This document shows positions 9,824-19,040 of a stretch of 64,000 nucleotides of DNA, in pieces. The notes under the pieces were generated by a model. It was not told the DNA's origin. It did not search any database and saw only the letters and a program-made list of their open reading frames with translations. The stretch is from the NCBI GenBank assembly GCA_035530655.1, contig DATKUK010000030.1:1-64000 (forward strand). The letters run 5' to 3'. The stretch's first letter is position 1; each line of letters begins with the position of its first letter. A program made the translations under genes and the position numbers. Source of the DNA: DATKUK01 sp035530655 (GTDB lineage: Bacteria > Planctomycetota > Phycisphaerae > UBA1845 > DATKUK01).

Positions 9824-10243
9824 CTACGCGTCACACCGACCCGCCGCAACCGCCCCATCCTTGGGAAGCAAATCGTCGGCCTTGAACTGATCGATAGGCC
9901 CCTCGAAAGCCATAATGGCATCCGCCAACTTCTTCGCAGCATCGACGACCCGCTCGCGATCGTCGGCGCTCAGATTCGGCGCCAGGCTGCTCCACGCGGC
10001 GTGCTCCTCGACCACCGTCGCCACGGCCCGTCGACCGTCCGGCAGCCAGTCGGCCCCATAGGCCCGTATGCCCAAATCCCGCGGCTTGAGGTCCCGCCCT
10101 TCCAACACGAACAGCCGATTGCCGCCCATGCGGACCAACGCCCGTGTGCCGTCCGGCGACCAGACCACCCGCTTCTCAGGTATACATCCCACCGCCGCGG
10201 CAAACGCCGCCACAGCAACCGCCACCATCGCTGCACGATTCAT
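9824..10243 (-). CDS. Short beta-propeller-like lipoprotein
   Basis: 139 residues from the ATG at 10243, preceded by GAGGGGTGG. A lipoprotein signal (hydrophobic run ending AAAVGC) anchors it. Two propeller-blade motifs are visible, VVWSPDGTRALV and ADWLPDGRRAVA, followed by a helical segment and an early stop. Full propellers need at least four blades, so this is either a degenerate or truncated relative of the PD40 protein two genes downstream or a genuinely short protein. It lies 42 bases downstream of murD and 67 bases upstream of the radical SAM gene, all on the minus strand. Confidence 0.5.
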   Translation of the reverse strand: MNRAAMVAVAVAAFAAAVGCIPEKRVVWSPDGTRALVRMGGNRLFVLEGRDLKPRDLGIRAYGADWLPDGRRAVATVVEEHAAWSSLAPNLSADDRERVVDAAKKLADAIMAFEGPIDQFKADDLLPKDGAVAAGRCDA

Positions 10244-10284
10244 CTGACCACCCCTCAATGAAAATGCCCCGGCTCCCGCGCCGA

Positions 10285-11661
10285 CTAACCCCGCGATTCG
10301 ACGATCTGCCGAAACTGCTGCCCCCGCTGCTCGTAATTCACAAACATGTCGTAGCTCGCACAGCCCGGCGACAGCAGCACCACGTCTCCCACCTCAGCCG
10401 CACCCCGCGCCGCACGCACAGCCGTCTCGAAGCCGTCCGCCTCGATTACCTCGGTCTTCTGCGAGCCTGCATCCTGGCCGGCCTGCCTGACGGCATCGGC
10501 GATCTTCGGGCCCGTTGCACCGTAGCAGACCACCGCCTTCGCCCGTCGCGCCAGCTCGCACCCCAACTGCTCGAAGCCCACGCCCTTGTCGTACCCACCG
10601 ACCAACACCACCACCGGCCCATCGAACGCCGCCAGCGCCACCAACGTCGCCTCCGGTGTGGTCGATTTCGAATCGTTGTAGTACCTCACCCCATCGACCG
10701 CCCCGATCGGTTCGAGACGGTGGGGCAGCGGCTCGAAACCTGCCAGCCGTCGCCCCGCCTCGGCTGCATCGACGCCCACCAAGCGCCCCACCGCCATCGC
10801 CGCGGCCGCGTTGGCCAGATTGTGCCGCCCGGGCACCGGCAGCGATGGTGTCGGCACATCGACCACTTCCTCATCGCGTGATACACGGCAGCAGCCGTCC
10901 GGTCCCACGCCGTACCGCCACACGCCCGCAAGACCGCCCCTCAGCCGACCCACAGCCGCTGCGAGTTGTTCATCTGCGTCGTAGATCAATACCTGGTCGC
11001 AGCCGGGGTCCTGGAAGCGAGCGATGTTAAGTTTCGCTTCCACATAGACTTGCATCGTTTTGTGCCGATCCAGGTGGTTGGCGAACAGGCTGGTGATCAC
11101 CGCGATCTGCGGGCTGCGCCGCAGCTCGCCCAGATCCTCCAGCTGAAAGCTCGAAAGCTCCAGCACCACCAGATCGTCGGCCCCCATCGCCGCCAGTTCC
11201 GACAGCAGCGAACGGCCAATGTTCCCCCCTACCCAAGCCCTTGCCCCAGCAACACTTGCGCCCAGAACGGTCTCGATCATTGCCGTGGTGGTGCTCTTGC
11301 CGGCCGAGCCGGTCACCCCGACGATCCGCCCCGGGCACCGCTGGAAAAACAGGTTCATCTCACTGCTGACCGGCACGCCGTTGTCGCGAGCCAGGCGCAG
11401 AAATGGCGAGTCTTTGGGCACCGCAGGGCTGGCCACCACCAGATCGGTGTCTGCGAAGTCGGCTTCCCGATGCCCGCCGAGGTGAAGCTCCAGCGTGAGT
11501 CCGGCGAGTCGCCTCAGCGACTCGGCCAACCCGTCGGCATCGGCAAGGTCGGTGACAACGACCCGGGCGCCTTGCTCGGCCAGCCATCGGGTCACACCGA
11601 TACCACCGCCGAACCGCCCCAGGCCCATGACGGTGACACGCTTGGACGCAAGCTCCGACAT
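10285..11661 (-). CDS. murD: UDP-N-acetylmuramoyl-L-alanine--D-glutamate ligase
   Basis: 458 residues, normal for MurD. Cytoplasmic ATP-dependent addition of D-glutamate to UDP-MurNAc-L-Ala in peptidoglycan synthesis. The N-terminal Rossmann domain shows VTVMGLGRFGGGIG. The ATP-binding P-loop is GVTGSAGKSTTTAMIE near residue 122, where the usual GTNGK(T/S)T is GSAGKST. The MurD-characteristic YNDSKSTTPEA motif occurs near 320, and the C-terminal domain carries VVLVGGYDKG. The ATG at 11661 is preferred over an in-frame GTG seven codons upstream because the alignment to the glycine-rich start fits. It lies downstream of pyrF on the same strand, with about 85 bases between. A complete murD supports a peptidoglycan cell wall in this planctomycete. 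Confidence 0.92.
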   Translation of the reverse strand: MSELASKRVTVMGLGRFGGGIGVTRWLAEQGARVVVTDLADADGLAESLRRLAGLTLELHLGGHREADFADTDLVVASPAVPKDSPFLRLARDNGVPVSSEMNLFFQRCPGRIVGVTGSAGKSTTTAMIETVLGASVAGARAWVGGNIGRSLLSELAAMGADDLVVLELSSFQLEDLGELRRSPQIAVITSLFANHLDRHKTMQVYVEAKLNIARFQDPGCDQVLIYDADEQLAAAVGRLRGGLAGVWRYGVGPDGCCRVSRDEEVVDVPTPSLPVPGRHNLANAAAAMAVGRLVGVDAAEAGRRLAGFEPLPHRLEPIGAVDGVRYYNDSKSTTPEATLVALAAFDGPVVVLVGGYDKGVGFEQLGCELARRAKAVVCYGATGPKIADAVRQAGQDAGSQKTEVIEADGFETAVRAARGAAEVGDVVLLSPGCASYDMFVNYEQRGQQFRQIVESRG

Positions 11662-11745
11662 GGCCGACGCTGCCCTACCCACCCAACCTGCGCCCTGGGC
11701 GCGGTCTGCGAAACGGCGGCTGGACGGGAAGTTGTAAACGCTTTA

Positions 11746-12696
11746 TTAACTTACAGTTACGGTTTGCTGAAGGCTGGCAACGAAGTCCTTGCAGGCCTGC
11801 TCGACGCACGCTTCCCAGTTGCCCTCGAAGCGCTGGGCGTACTCGGGGTTCTCAAAGGCGTAGATGACGCTCCGCGTCGCAGCCACCAAGGCCCCCGTGC
11901 CATCAGACTTAAAGCACGGGGCGATGTCTTCGGCCGAGCCGCCCTGCGCCCCGTAACCGGGCACCAGGAACAGCGCCTGCGGCATCATCGCCCGCAACTT
12001 CATCGTCGCCTCGTGGTTGGGCGTGGCGCCGACCACCGCTCCCACGCACGAGTACCCGCTCTGACCCACCAGGTCGGCTCCGGCGCCCCACTCAGCCACC
12101 TGCTGCGCCAGATGCTCGCAGAAGGTCCTGCCTTCGGCGTTGGCGAAGTCGTGCAACACGCTTGCCGAGGCGTTCGACGGACGCACCCACACGAAGATGC
12201 CCTTGTGCTGCTTTCTGGCCACCTCGATGAACGGCTGCACGCCATCCAGCCCGGCAAACGGGTTCACCGTCACCGCGTCGGGGGCCACTAAGTCCTCGAG
12301 CGTGGCGAAGTCGGGATTCGCCAGATGGGCCTGGGCGTACATCTCGCTAGAGTGGCCCACGTCGCCGCGCTTCACGTCGCCGATCACAATCAGCCCATGG
12401 GCGGCCGCTTCCTGAACCAGCTCGAAATACGCCTCCGTACCCTCCTGGTAGTAGCGCTCGAAAAACGCCGCGTTGAGCTTGACCGCCGGCACCAACGGCG
12501 CCAGCACACGAATCACCCTTCGTGAGAACTCCAGCACCGCGTCGAGGGCGGCTTCGACGTCGTTTTCGTCGTTCAGCTCGCGATGCTGACTGATCTGGGC
12601 GGGCAGCCGCGAGTAAACCGGGTCAATGCCCACCACGGCAGGTGCGTTTTTGGCCCGGACGGCCGCAAGAAGTCGATCGGCAAAATTCTCAGCCAC
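11746..12696 (-). CDS. pyrF: Orotidine 5'-phosphate decarboxylase (type 2)
   Basis: 316 residues, the longer bacterial/mycobacterial-like form. Catalyses OMP to UMP, the last step of de novo pyrimidine synthesis. Landmarks: AVVGIDP near the N-terminus, VKLNAAFFE, the catalytic VIGDVKRGDVGHSSEMY tetrad region around residue 100, DAVTVNPFAGLDG, and FLVPGYGAQGG for phosphate binding. Translation starts at a GTG (12696) preceded by GAAGGGGA. The gene heads a minus-strand run leading into murD. Confidence 0.93.
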   Translation of the reverse strand: MAENFADRLLAAVRAKNAPAVVGIDPVYSRLPAQISQHRELNDENDVEAALDAVLEFSRRVIRVLAPLVPAVKLNAAFFERYYQEGTEAYFELVQEAAAHGLIVIGDVKRGDVGHSSEMYAQAHLANPDFATLEDLVAPDAVTVNPFAGLDGVQPFIEVARKQHKGIFVWVRPSNASASVLHDFANAEGRTFCEHLAQQVAEWGAGADLVGQSGYSCVGAVVGATPNHEATMKLRAMMPQALFLVPGYGAQGGSAEDIAPCFKSDGTGALVAATRSVIYAFENPEYAQRFEGNWEACVEQACKDFVASLQQTVTVS

Positions 12697-12858
12697 TTAC
12701 GTCCCCTTCACCGGTGAACGCCTTTCTGGTGAAAACCTATCCTACATCCATGTGCGATGTTAGGTCTGCGCCCACGCACACGCAAGACAAACTATGAAAA
12801 TCACACAGGTCCATAGCCAGGGGACGGCTTTGCCCGGTGTGCCGGGGCTTGTGGATTC

Positions 12859-12886
12859 GTGCCGCGCCGGCGGCGTGGCACACCCG
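12859..12886 (+). repeat. Hairpin-plus-tail intergenic repeat
   Basis: A GC-rich palindrome (GCCGCGCCGGCGGC core) followed directly by GTGGCACACCCGC. It lies in the gap between divergent pyrF and the ACT-domain gene. The tail matches that of the hairpins clustered at 45-58 kb. The rest of the gap (12697-13011) shows no gene; an open frame upstream of 13012 has no coding character. Confidence 0.5.
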
Positions 12887-13011
12887 CAAGAGCAGGGCAG
12901 GTAGCCGCTTCCCACACTCCCTTGACAGGCAGCAAGGGCGCCAGTCTAGTTAGGCGTTCTAACCCAGGGATTCAGCAGGACACGGGCCGTCTCTCGGCGA
13001 CCAAGCAGACC

Positions 13012-13611
13012 ATGGACCCGTCCAGTGGACAATCCGACAATGCCCGGCGTTACGTGCTCAACGTGGTGGCTGAAGACCGCCCAGGGATCGTCGCCGCCAC
13101 CAGCGGCGCGGTGGTGCGGATGGGCGGCAACATCGAGGCGTGCAGCCAGACGGTCTTGCGGGGCTACTTCACGCTGATCATGATCGTTTGCCTGCCGGCC
13201 GACATCGAGATCTCGGCCATCCGGTCGGCGGTCGTCGACGCCGGCAGCAAGGGCGGCTTCGACGTGGTCGTCAGACCGATCCGCGGTGTGGCGCTGCCTG
13301 CCATGCCGACCGAGAGCGAGAGCTTCATCATCACAGCCTTCGGCGAGGACCGCCCGGGAACTATCTTTCGCTTCACCAGCTACCTGTCAGACAAGGGCAT
13401 CAACATTGTCGACCTGTACGGCGACCGGGCCGACGATCGGTTCGTGCTGATCTCCCAGGTCCAGATCCCCCCGCAATGGGACCTCGAGATGCTCCAGGCC
13501 GACCTGGAGCACATGGGCGCAGAACTGGGCTTTACCGTACGGGTACAGCATGAAAACGTCTTTGTGGCCACCAACGAGCTGCGGCTGAGGCGCGAGCGAG
13601 TCAAACCCTAG
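13012..13611 (+). CDS. Tandem ACT-domain regulatory protein (GcvR-like)
   Basis: 199 residues made of two ACT domains: the first opens YVLNVVAEDRPGIVAATSG, the second SFIITAFGEDRPGTIFRFTS near 100. ACT pairs bind small ligands, usually amino acids, and act as allosteric or regulatory units. The open frame continues upstream to 12859, but that part crosses a hairpin repeat and has no protein character, so the ATG at 13012 is chosen. It sits 15 bases before the UPF0210 gene. An ACT protein next to UPF0210/DUF711 is a widespread conserved pairing, which supports a joint function. Confidence 0.8.
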   Translation: MDPSSGQSDNARRYVLNVVAEDRPGIVAATSGAVVRMGGNIEACSQTVLRGYFTLIMIVCLPADIEISAIRSAVVDAGSKGGFDVVVRPIRGVALPAMPTESESFIITAFGEDRPGTIFRFTSYLSDKGINIVDLYGDRADDRFVLISQVQIPPQWDLEMLQADLEHMGAELGFTVRVQHENVFVATNELRLRRERVKP

Positions 13612-13626
13612 TCAGAGGTCGGGCGC

Positions 13627-15000
13627 ATGCTGCGGACAGATGTCATCCTCTCAACGATTCAGATGTTGCAGGCCGAGCACCTGGACGTCCGCACCGTCAC
13701 CATGGGCATCAACATCTCAGACTGCGCCGGGCCGGACGTGACGCTGATATGCCGCAAACTCAAGCAGAAGCTGCGGGCCAAAGCGAGTCGACTGGTTGAA
13801 ACGTGTAACCGGATCGGCCACAAGTACGGCGTGCCGGTGACGCACAAGCGGCTGGCGATCTCACCGGCCAGCGTTCTGCTGGAGGGGCACGGCAGTCAGG
13901 CTGCCCGGCAGGTCGCCGAAACGCTCGACGCGGCTGCAGCCGAGTTGGGCATCGACCTGATCGGGGGCTTTACCGCTTTGGTGCAGAAGGGCATGACCCC
14001 GGGCGATCGGGTGCTGCTCGAGTCGCTGCCGGAGGTGCTCTCGTCCACCGAGCGCGTGTGCGCATCGGTCAACGCGGCCAGTACGCGGGCAGGCATCAAC
14101 ATCGACGCGGTGCGGTGGCTTGGTGAGCTGCTGCCGCAGATCGCCGAGCGTACGGCCGACCGAGACGGGTTTGGCTGCGCAAAGCTGGTGGTCTTCGCCA
14201 ACATCCCGGAGGACAACCCGTTTATGGCCGGGGCGTACCTGGGGGCAGGCGAGCCCGAAGCGGTGGTCAACATCGGCGTGAGCGGGCCAGGGGTGGTCAG
14301 CTCGGCTGTGCGGCGTCGGATCGAAACCTCCGGGCCGTTGACCCTGGGCGACTTGGCTGAGGAGATCAAGATCACGGCCTTTCGCGTGGCGCGTGCGGGC
14401 GAGCTGATCGGACGCGAGGTGGCCGCCGAACTGAACGTGCCGTTCGGGATCGTCGATTTGTCGCTGGCACCCACGCCTCAGGTGGGCGACAGCTTCGGCG
14501 AGATCCTCAAGGCCCTCGGCATAGCGAGAATCGGGGCACCCGGCTCGACGGCAGCGGTGGCCATGCTCAACGACGCGGTCAAAAAAGGCGGCATGTTCGC
14601 GTCTTCATCGGTGGGAGGGCTCTCGGGAGCGTTTCTGCCGGTGGCCGAGGATGCGGCACTGGCCGACGCGGTCCGCCAAGGCCATCTCAGCCTCGAGAAG
14701 CTCGAGGCGATGACCAGCGTCTGCTCGGTGGGTCTGGACATGGTCGTGATCCCCGGCGACACACCGCCGACCACCATCGCCGCCCTGTTGGCTGATGAGA
14801 TGGCCATCGGCGTGATCAACAACAAGACGACCGCCGCCCGATTCATCCCCGCCCCGGGCAAGAAACCGGGTGATATGGTGGAATTCGGCGGCCTGTTCGG
14901 CTCGGCCGCGGTGATCGAGGTGCGCAACAGCGGCTACTCGGGTGAGTTCATCGAGTTCGGCGGCCGCATCCCCCCGCCCATCCACAGCCTGACCAACTAA
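13627..15000 (+). CDS. UPF0210/DUF711 family protein (PFL-like fold)
   Basis: 457 residues, typical for the family. The start MLRTDVILSTIQML and the segments LDVRTVTMGINISDC, GHKYGVPVTHKRLAISP and the C-terminal NNKTTAARFIPAPGKKPGD are family hallmarks. Related proteins resemble the pyruvate formate-lyase barrel, but no glycyl-radical site is apparent and the biochemical function is unknown. It is co-transcribed with the ACT-domain gene, which probably regulates it. A perfect inverted repeat of the hairpin family lies just after its stop. Confidence 0.85.
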   Translation: MLRTDVILSTIQMLQAEHLDVRTVTMGINISDCAGPDVTLICRKLKQKLRAKASRLVETCNRIGHKYGVPVTHKRLAISPASVLLEGHGSQAARQVAETLDAAAAELGIDLIGGFTALVQKGMTPGDRVLLESLPEVLSSTERVCASVNAASTRAGINIDAVRWLGELLPQIAERTADRDGFGCAKLVVFANIPEDNPFMAGAYLGAGEPEAVVNIGVSGPGVVSSAVRRRIETSGPLTLGDLAEEIKITAFRVARAGELIGREVAAELNVPFGIVDLSLAPTPQVGDSFGEILKALGIARIGAPGSTAAVAMLNDAVKKGGMFASSSVGGLSGAFLPVAEDAALADAVRQGHLSLEKLEAMTSVCSVGLDMVVIPGDTPPTTIAALLADEMAIGVINNKTTAARFIPAPGKKPGDMVEFGGLFGSAAVIEVRNSGYSGEFIEFGGRIPPPIHSLTN

Positions 15001-15015
15001 TCCGACGGGGGGCAT

Positions 15016-15112
15016 GACGGGTGGCCCGGGTCCTTCTTTGGACCCGGGCGACACGGTTCGCACCTTGCTCGGCTGCCCCATCCTGCACCGAACGGCAAAG
15101 GATAGGGTATTG
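15016..15112 (-). repeat. Two hairpin-plus-tail repeats, reverse orientation
   Basis: At 15016-15055 a perfect ten-base stem (GCCCGGGTCC / GGACCCGGGC around a TTCTTT loop) is followed, read on the minus strand, by the GCCACCCGTC tail. At 15060-15112 a degenerate relative of the CCTTTGC/GCAAAGG type with the tail ATGGGGCAGCC is seen. They fill the gap between convergent genes ending at 15000 and 15128 and could serve as a bidirectional transcription end, although no U-tract follows. Confidence 0.6.
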
Positions 15113-15127
15113 CTGTAATCAGGGCTT

Positions 15128-17974
15128 TTACGGCGACCCGGTGAAACGACCAGCCAGCAAATCGTAATCCGCCAAGTCGCAATCGCCGTCGGCGTCAAGG
15201 TCGGTTTCAGGCTGGCCCGGCGCGATGTTGGGGCCGTTCATCGAACCGACCAGCACAGCCATGTCATCGGCATCGACGTCCCCGTCATCGTCGAAGTCCG
15301 GATTCGTCACCGTCAACGCCGCCGGCACGGTCGTAACGTCGCCGCACGCATTGGCGACCCAACACGTGTACTCTCCTGAATCAAGCTCCGTGGCCGGATC
15401 GATCGAGAAGATCGAGGTGGTCGCCCCCGGAATGTCGACGTCGTCCTTGCGCCACTGATACGTCATCGGACTCGAACCGGCCACCGTCACACTGAAGACC
15501 GTCGGCTCGCCCTGACAGACGACCCGGTCGACAGGTTGGCCCTGGATGGAGGGCGCGAGGTTGACCGCGAGTGTGGCCGGCAAGCTGGCCTCCACGCCGC
15601 AGACGTTGGTCACGACCACGTCGTAGTCGCCGCCGTCGCCTTCCTCGGCCGCGTCGATAACCAGCGTATCGAGCGTCGCGCCGGAGATGTCGACCCCATC
15701 CTTGCGCCATTGATACGACAACGGGGGCTCGCCCTCGGCGGCAACGCTGAACATCGCGGGCCATCCCTCGCACACCACCTGACCGAACGGTTGATCGCTG
15801 ATCGACGGAGCCGCCCGCACGGTCAGCGTCGCCGGTTCGCTCTGCACGTCGCCGCAGACGTTCGAGACCGCGCAGGTGTAGTCGCCTTCGTCGCTGGGAC
15901 TCGCCAATGGGATCATGTACATCGACGCCGTCGCCCCCGATATGTCCTGTCCGTCCTTGCGCCATTGATAACTCAGCGGTGCCGAACCGTCGGCCGTCAC
16001 GCGGAATACGACCGAGTATCCCTCGCAGACCGACTGGCTGTTGGGATCGCCGGTGATGACAACGCCCGTGCCCACCGTCAGCTCTGCCTCGTCGCTTGTG
16101 ACCTGACCGCAGGCATTGCTGACGCGGCAACTGTAACTGCCCGCGTCAGCCGGTGCGACCGGGTCGACCCAATAGCTTGGGCTGTTGGCGTCGAGAAGCT
16201 CAACATCATCTTTGAGCCACTGATACGCAATGGGCTCGCTGCCGCCGGCGACCACGGTGAACGCCGCCGGCGCGCCCTCGCACACGTACCGATCGCTCGG
16301 CTGATCCGTCACCGTTGGACCGCTGCCGATCGTCAGCCCCACCGGGTCGCTCTCGACGGTGCCGCAGTCGTTGGTGACCACACACGTGTAGTCGCCGGCA
16401 TCGTTCGGATCGACCGCCTCGATGACATACGTCGCCTCCGTCGCGCCGGATAGGTCCTGTCCATCGTGCCGCCACTGATAGCTCAGCGGCTCGAGCCCGT
16501 CGGCTTCCACGCTCAGCAGCGCCTGATCGCCCTGGCATACCGATTGGCCCACCGGATGTGTGACGATGCTCGCCGCTGCGTCGACGGTCAGCACAGCCGC
16601 AGCACTTTCCGCCTGGCTGCACGCGTTGGACACACGGCAGGTGTAACTGCCCGCATCGCCGAGCGCGGCGGCGCTGAGGGTGTAGCTATAACCGGTCGCC
16701 CCGCCGATATCGCCACCGTCCTTCGTCCACTGAAACGCCAGCGGCGGCGTGCCCTCGGCGGCAACCGAGAATGTGACGCGCACAGCTTCACAGACTGTCT
16801 GGCTGTTCGGGTCGGCCGTAATGACCACCCCCGAGAGCGACTGCCACTTGGCGATGCGGTTGGCCGACACGCCGCCGGCAGTCGTGAAATCGCCGGCCGC
16901 GTGTAAGGCGCTATTCTCGCCGTCGCCGAAGACGGCCAGGGCATTGACACTGTCGTTCGCGCCGTCGCCGAGTGGCGACCACATCAGCCCGTCCCACGTT
17001 GCGATGTGGTTGGCCGATGCGCCGCCGGCGTTGGTAAACGCGCCGCCCGCGTACAAGGCGTCGCCGAAGACGCCTAACGCATTGACCTGACCGTCCAAGC
17101 CGTCGCCCAACATCGACCAGGCCGCGCCGTCCCATCGGGCGATGTAGCTCGCCGGTGCGCCGCCAGCCGTGGCGAAAGCTCCGCCGACGTACAACGCGTC
17201 GCCCACGCCGTCGTTGTAGACGGTGAGGGCAACGACATCGCCGTCCACCCCGTCGCCCAGCGCGCTCCACACGCTGCCGTTCCACCGGGCGACGTGCGCG
17301 GCCGGGGTGCTCCCTGCGGTGGTGAACGCACCTCCGGCATAGAGCGCTTCGCCTGTTCCGTCGTCGAACACCGCCAGGGCATACACGTTGTCGTTCAGCC
17401 CGTCGCCGAGCGCCGACCAGGCCGAGCCGTTCCACCTCGCGATGTGATTGGCCGAGACGGCACCGCCGCCGGCCGTCGTGAAGTAGCCGCCCACGTACAG
17501 GTCGGGGCCTCCGCCGTCGTCGAAGACCGCCAGCGCCGCCACGCGATGGTTCACGCCCCCAGCCACCGGCGACCACAACCCATTGCGCCACCGGGCCACG
17601 CGTGAAGCCACCTGCCCACCAGCCGACGTGAACCAGCCGCCGACGAAGAGGGCGTCGCCGCCACCGTCATTGAACACAGTCAGGGCGCACGCTCGGTTAT
17701 TGAGCCCGCTGCCCAGCGCCGACCACGCTGCTGAGTCCCACCGGGCGATGTAGTTGGCCGACTTGCCGCCGGCCGTGGTAAACGCCCCGCCGGCGTGCAG
17801 CATGGTGCTCGCCCCATACGAATACACCGCCAGCGCATCGACCGTCGCGCCAAAGCCCGGCATGCCGATCGTCACATCCCACACCGGCTCGCACGGCTGT
17901 GCGTCGGCCCGTTGGGCGGCGATCAAGATGACGGCCAGAGACATGGGGATCAGCGCGAAGGTCCGTTGCGGCAT
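15128..17974 (-). CDS. Secreted propeller-like / six-Ig-domain protein with dockerin-like tail
   Basis: 948 residues. The ATG at 17974 is preferred over one nine bases upstream because AAGGAGG lies 11 bases before it and only one base before the other. A signal peptide (1-26, ending RADAQ) precedes about seven repeats of 'LYVGGAFTTAGG...IARWNGSAWSALGDG' (roughly 30-370). Six consecutive ~83-residue Ig-like domains follow (about 375-880), each with YQWRKDG and 'AGSYTCRVSN.CG' cores. The end carries DFDDDGDVDADD and DLDADGDCDLAD loops of a dockerin-like module. The architecture suggests a cell-surface or secreted binding protein; no enzyme domain was seen. Confidence 0.85.
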   Translation of the reverse strand: MPQRTFALIPMSLAVILIAAQRADAQPCEPVWDVTIGMPGFGATVDALAVYSYGASTMLHAGGAFTTAGGKSANYIARWDSAAWSALGSGLNNRACALTVFNDGGGDALFVGGWFTSAGGQVASRVARWRNGLWSPVAGGVNHRVAALAVFDDGGGPDLYVGGYFTTAGGGAVSANHIARWNGSAWSALGDGLNDNVYALAVFDDGTGEALYAGGAFTTAGSTPAAHVARWNGSVWSALGDGVDGDVVALTVYNDGVGDALYVGGAFATAGGAPASYIARWDGAAWSMLGDGLDGQVNALGVFGDALYAGGAFTNAGGASANHIATWDGLMWSPLGDGANDSVNALAVFGDGENSALHAAGDFTTAGGVSANRIAKWQSLSGVVITADPNSQTVCEAVRVTFSVAAEGTPPLAFQWTKDGGDIGGATGYSYTLSAAALGDAGSYTCRVSNACSQAESAAAVLTVDAAASIVTHPVGQSVCQGDQALLSVEADGLEPLSYQWRHDGQDLSGATEATYVIEAVDPNDAGDYTCVVTNDCGTVESDPVGLTIGSGPTVTDQPSDRYVCEGAPAAFTVVAGGSEPIAYQWLKDDVELLDANSPSYWVDPVAPADAGSYSCRVSNACGQVTSDEAELTVGTGVVITGDPNSQSVCEGYSVVFRVTADGSAPLSYQWRKDGQDISGATASMYMIPLASPSDEGDYTCAVSNVCGDVQSEPATLTVRAAPSISDQPFGQVVCEGWPAMFSVAAEGEPPLSYQWRKDGVDISGATLDTLVIDAAEEGDGGDYDVVVTNVCGVEASLPATLAVNLAPSIQGQPVDRVVCQGEPTVFSVTVAGSSPMTYQWRKDDVDIPGATTSIFSIDPATELDSGEYTCWVANACGDVTTVPAALTVTNPDFDDDGDVDADDMAVLVGSMNGPNIAPGQPETDLDADGDCDLADYDLLAGRFTGSP

Positions 17975-18139
17975 GGACTCCATTCCTCCTTCGCCGGGCG
18001 GGCCATGAGCTGCCCGCCCGTCAGCCGTCTCCGACGGCGCGGTCCGTCCCCGCCGGTCGAACCGGGGGGCACTGGATAACCTGTTTTTATATCGGACGTT
18101 CGCCCGGTCAGACGTGTGAACTCATCCCACGATGGGTGG

Positions 18140-18165
18140 CGGGTGGCATCCCGGCGCGCCGGGAT
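18140..18165 (-). repeat. Perfect palindrome of the hairpin-plus-tail family
   Basis: The 18 bases at 18148-18165 (ATCCCGGCGCGCCGGGAT) are fully self-complementary. Read on the minus strand they are followed by GCCACCCGCCACCC. The element lies just downstream of the nitrilase-family gene and upstream of the Ig-domain protein gene. Confidence 0.55.
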
Positions 18166-18197
18166 TGGCCGTGCCATCCACATTGGGGCACCTGGGA

Positions 18198-19040
18198 TCA
18201 GCGGCGGCTCTTTTCCAGCGCCGCCAGGGCGGCGTCGGCGAGCTGTTTGATGATCGCCGGGCGCAGGTCGCGGCGGTCGCGCCAGCGCGGCCCGCCCAGA
18301 TAGGGCGCCACGTCGGCGGTGATCAGCTTCTCAGTAAACAGACCGGCTTCAGCAAGCGGCACGCCGTGCGGTGAGAAGATGGCGGCGTCGCCATAGCCGA
18401 ACCGGTCGCCCTCCGACCAATAGCCCACGACGTTCGACCGCGCCACGACGACGTCGTAGTGGGCCGCGATCCCTACGTTGTTGTTACGCACCAGCAGGCG
18501 GTGGTCGTCCATTCGCTCCCGCTTGATCGAGTTGTAGTGGGGGGCGAACAGGATCTGCGCGCCCTTCCACACCAGCGTGGACGCCACCTCGGGAAACGAT
18601 GTGTCGTGACAGATCATGATGCCGAACCGCACGCCCTTGGCCGCAAAGACCGGTAACTCGTCGTCAAAGAAGTCCATAACCTGCCGGTCGCCGCCGGTCA
18701 GCATGGTCTTGGTGTAGTGGCCCGCCACGCGCCCGTCGGCCAGCACCACCTGAGTGTTGGCCAGGCGGTTGCCGCGCTTCTCGCACAGGCCCACCAGCGT
18801 CACTACGTTGCGGTCGGCTGCTCGGGCGGCCAGGTCCGACAGGCGGCGATCGTCCAGCCCCATCGCGTTGCGCCTCTGATCGTCGGCCCCGCCGCCGCAG
18901 AGGAACAGCTCCGGCAGGCATACGAAGTCGCACCCGGCGCGGCCGGCCTCGTCGATCACCTGTTCGGTGCGGGCCAGGTTCGCCGCCAGATCGCCCTCCT
19001 TGCACACGCCCTGCCAGACGCCGATCAGTAATCGCTGCAT
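18198..19040 (-). CDS. Carbon-nitrogen hydrolase (nitrilase superfamily)
   Basis: 280 residues. The Glu-Lys-Cys triad of the superfamily is visible: Glu in CLPELFLCG (near 44), Lys in HYTKTMLTGGD (near 110) and Cys in GIMICHDTSFPE (near 145). The superfamily hydrolyses amides, carbamoyl compounds or nitriles; the substrate cannot be assigned. It is probably cytoplasmic, with no signal peptide. AAAGG precedes the ATG. It is monocistronic, and a palindromic repeat follows it. Confidence 0.85.
   Translation of the reverse strand: MQRLLIGVWQGVCKEGDLAANLARTEQVIDEAGRAGCDFVCLPELFLCGGGADDQRRNAMGLDDRRLSDLAARAADRNVVTLVGLCEKRGNRLANTQVVLADGRVAGHYTKTMLTGGDRQVMDFFDDELPVFAAKGVRFGIMICHDTSFPEVASTLVWKGAQILFAPHYNSIKRERMDDHRLLVRNNNVGIAAHYDVVVARSNVVGYWSEGDRFGYGDAAIFSPHGVPLAEAGLFTEKLITADVAPYLGGPRWRDRRDLRPAIIKQLADAALAALEKSRR

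Noticed and set aside
12859..13011. N-terminal extension of the ACT-domain gene
   Set aside because: It runs over a hairpin repeat and is basic and unstructured, with no similarity to ACT proteins.
15016..15055. Hairpin as a classical intrinsic terminator
   Set aside because: The stem is strong, but no run of T follows on either strand; unlike the true terminator at 21481 it carries the family tail instead.
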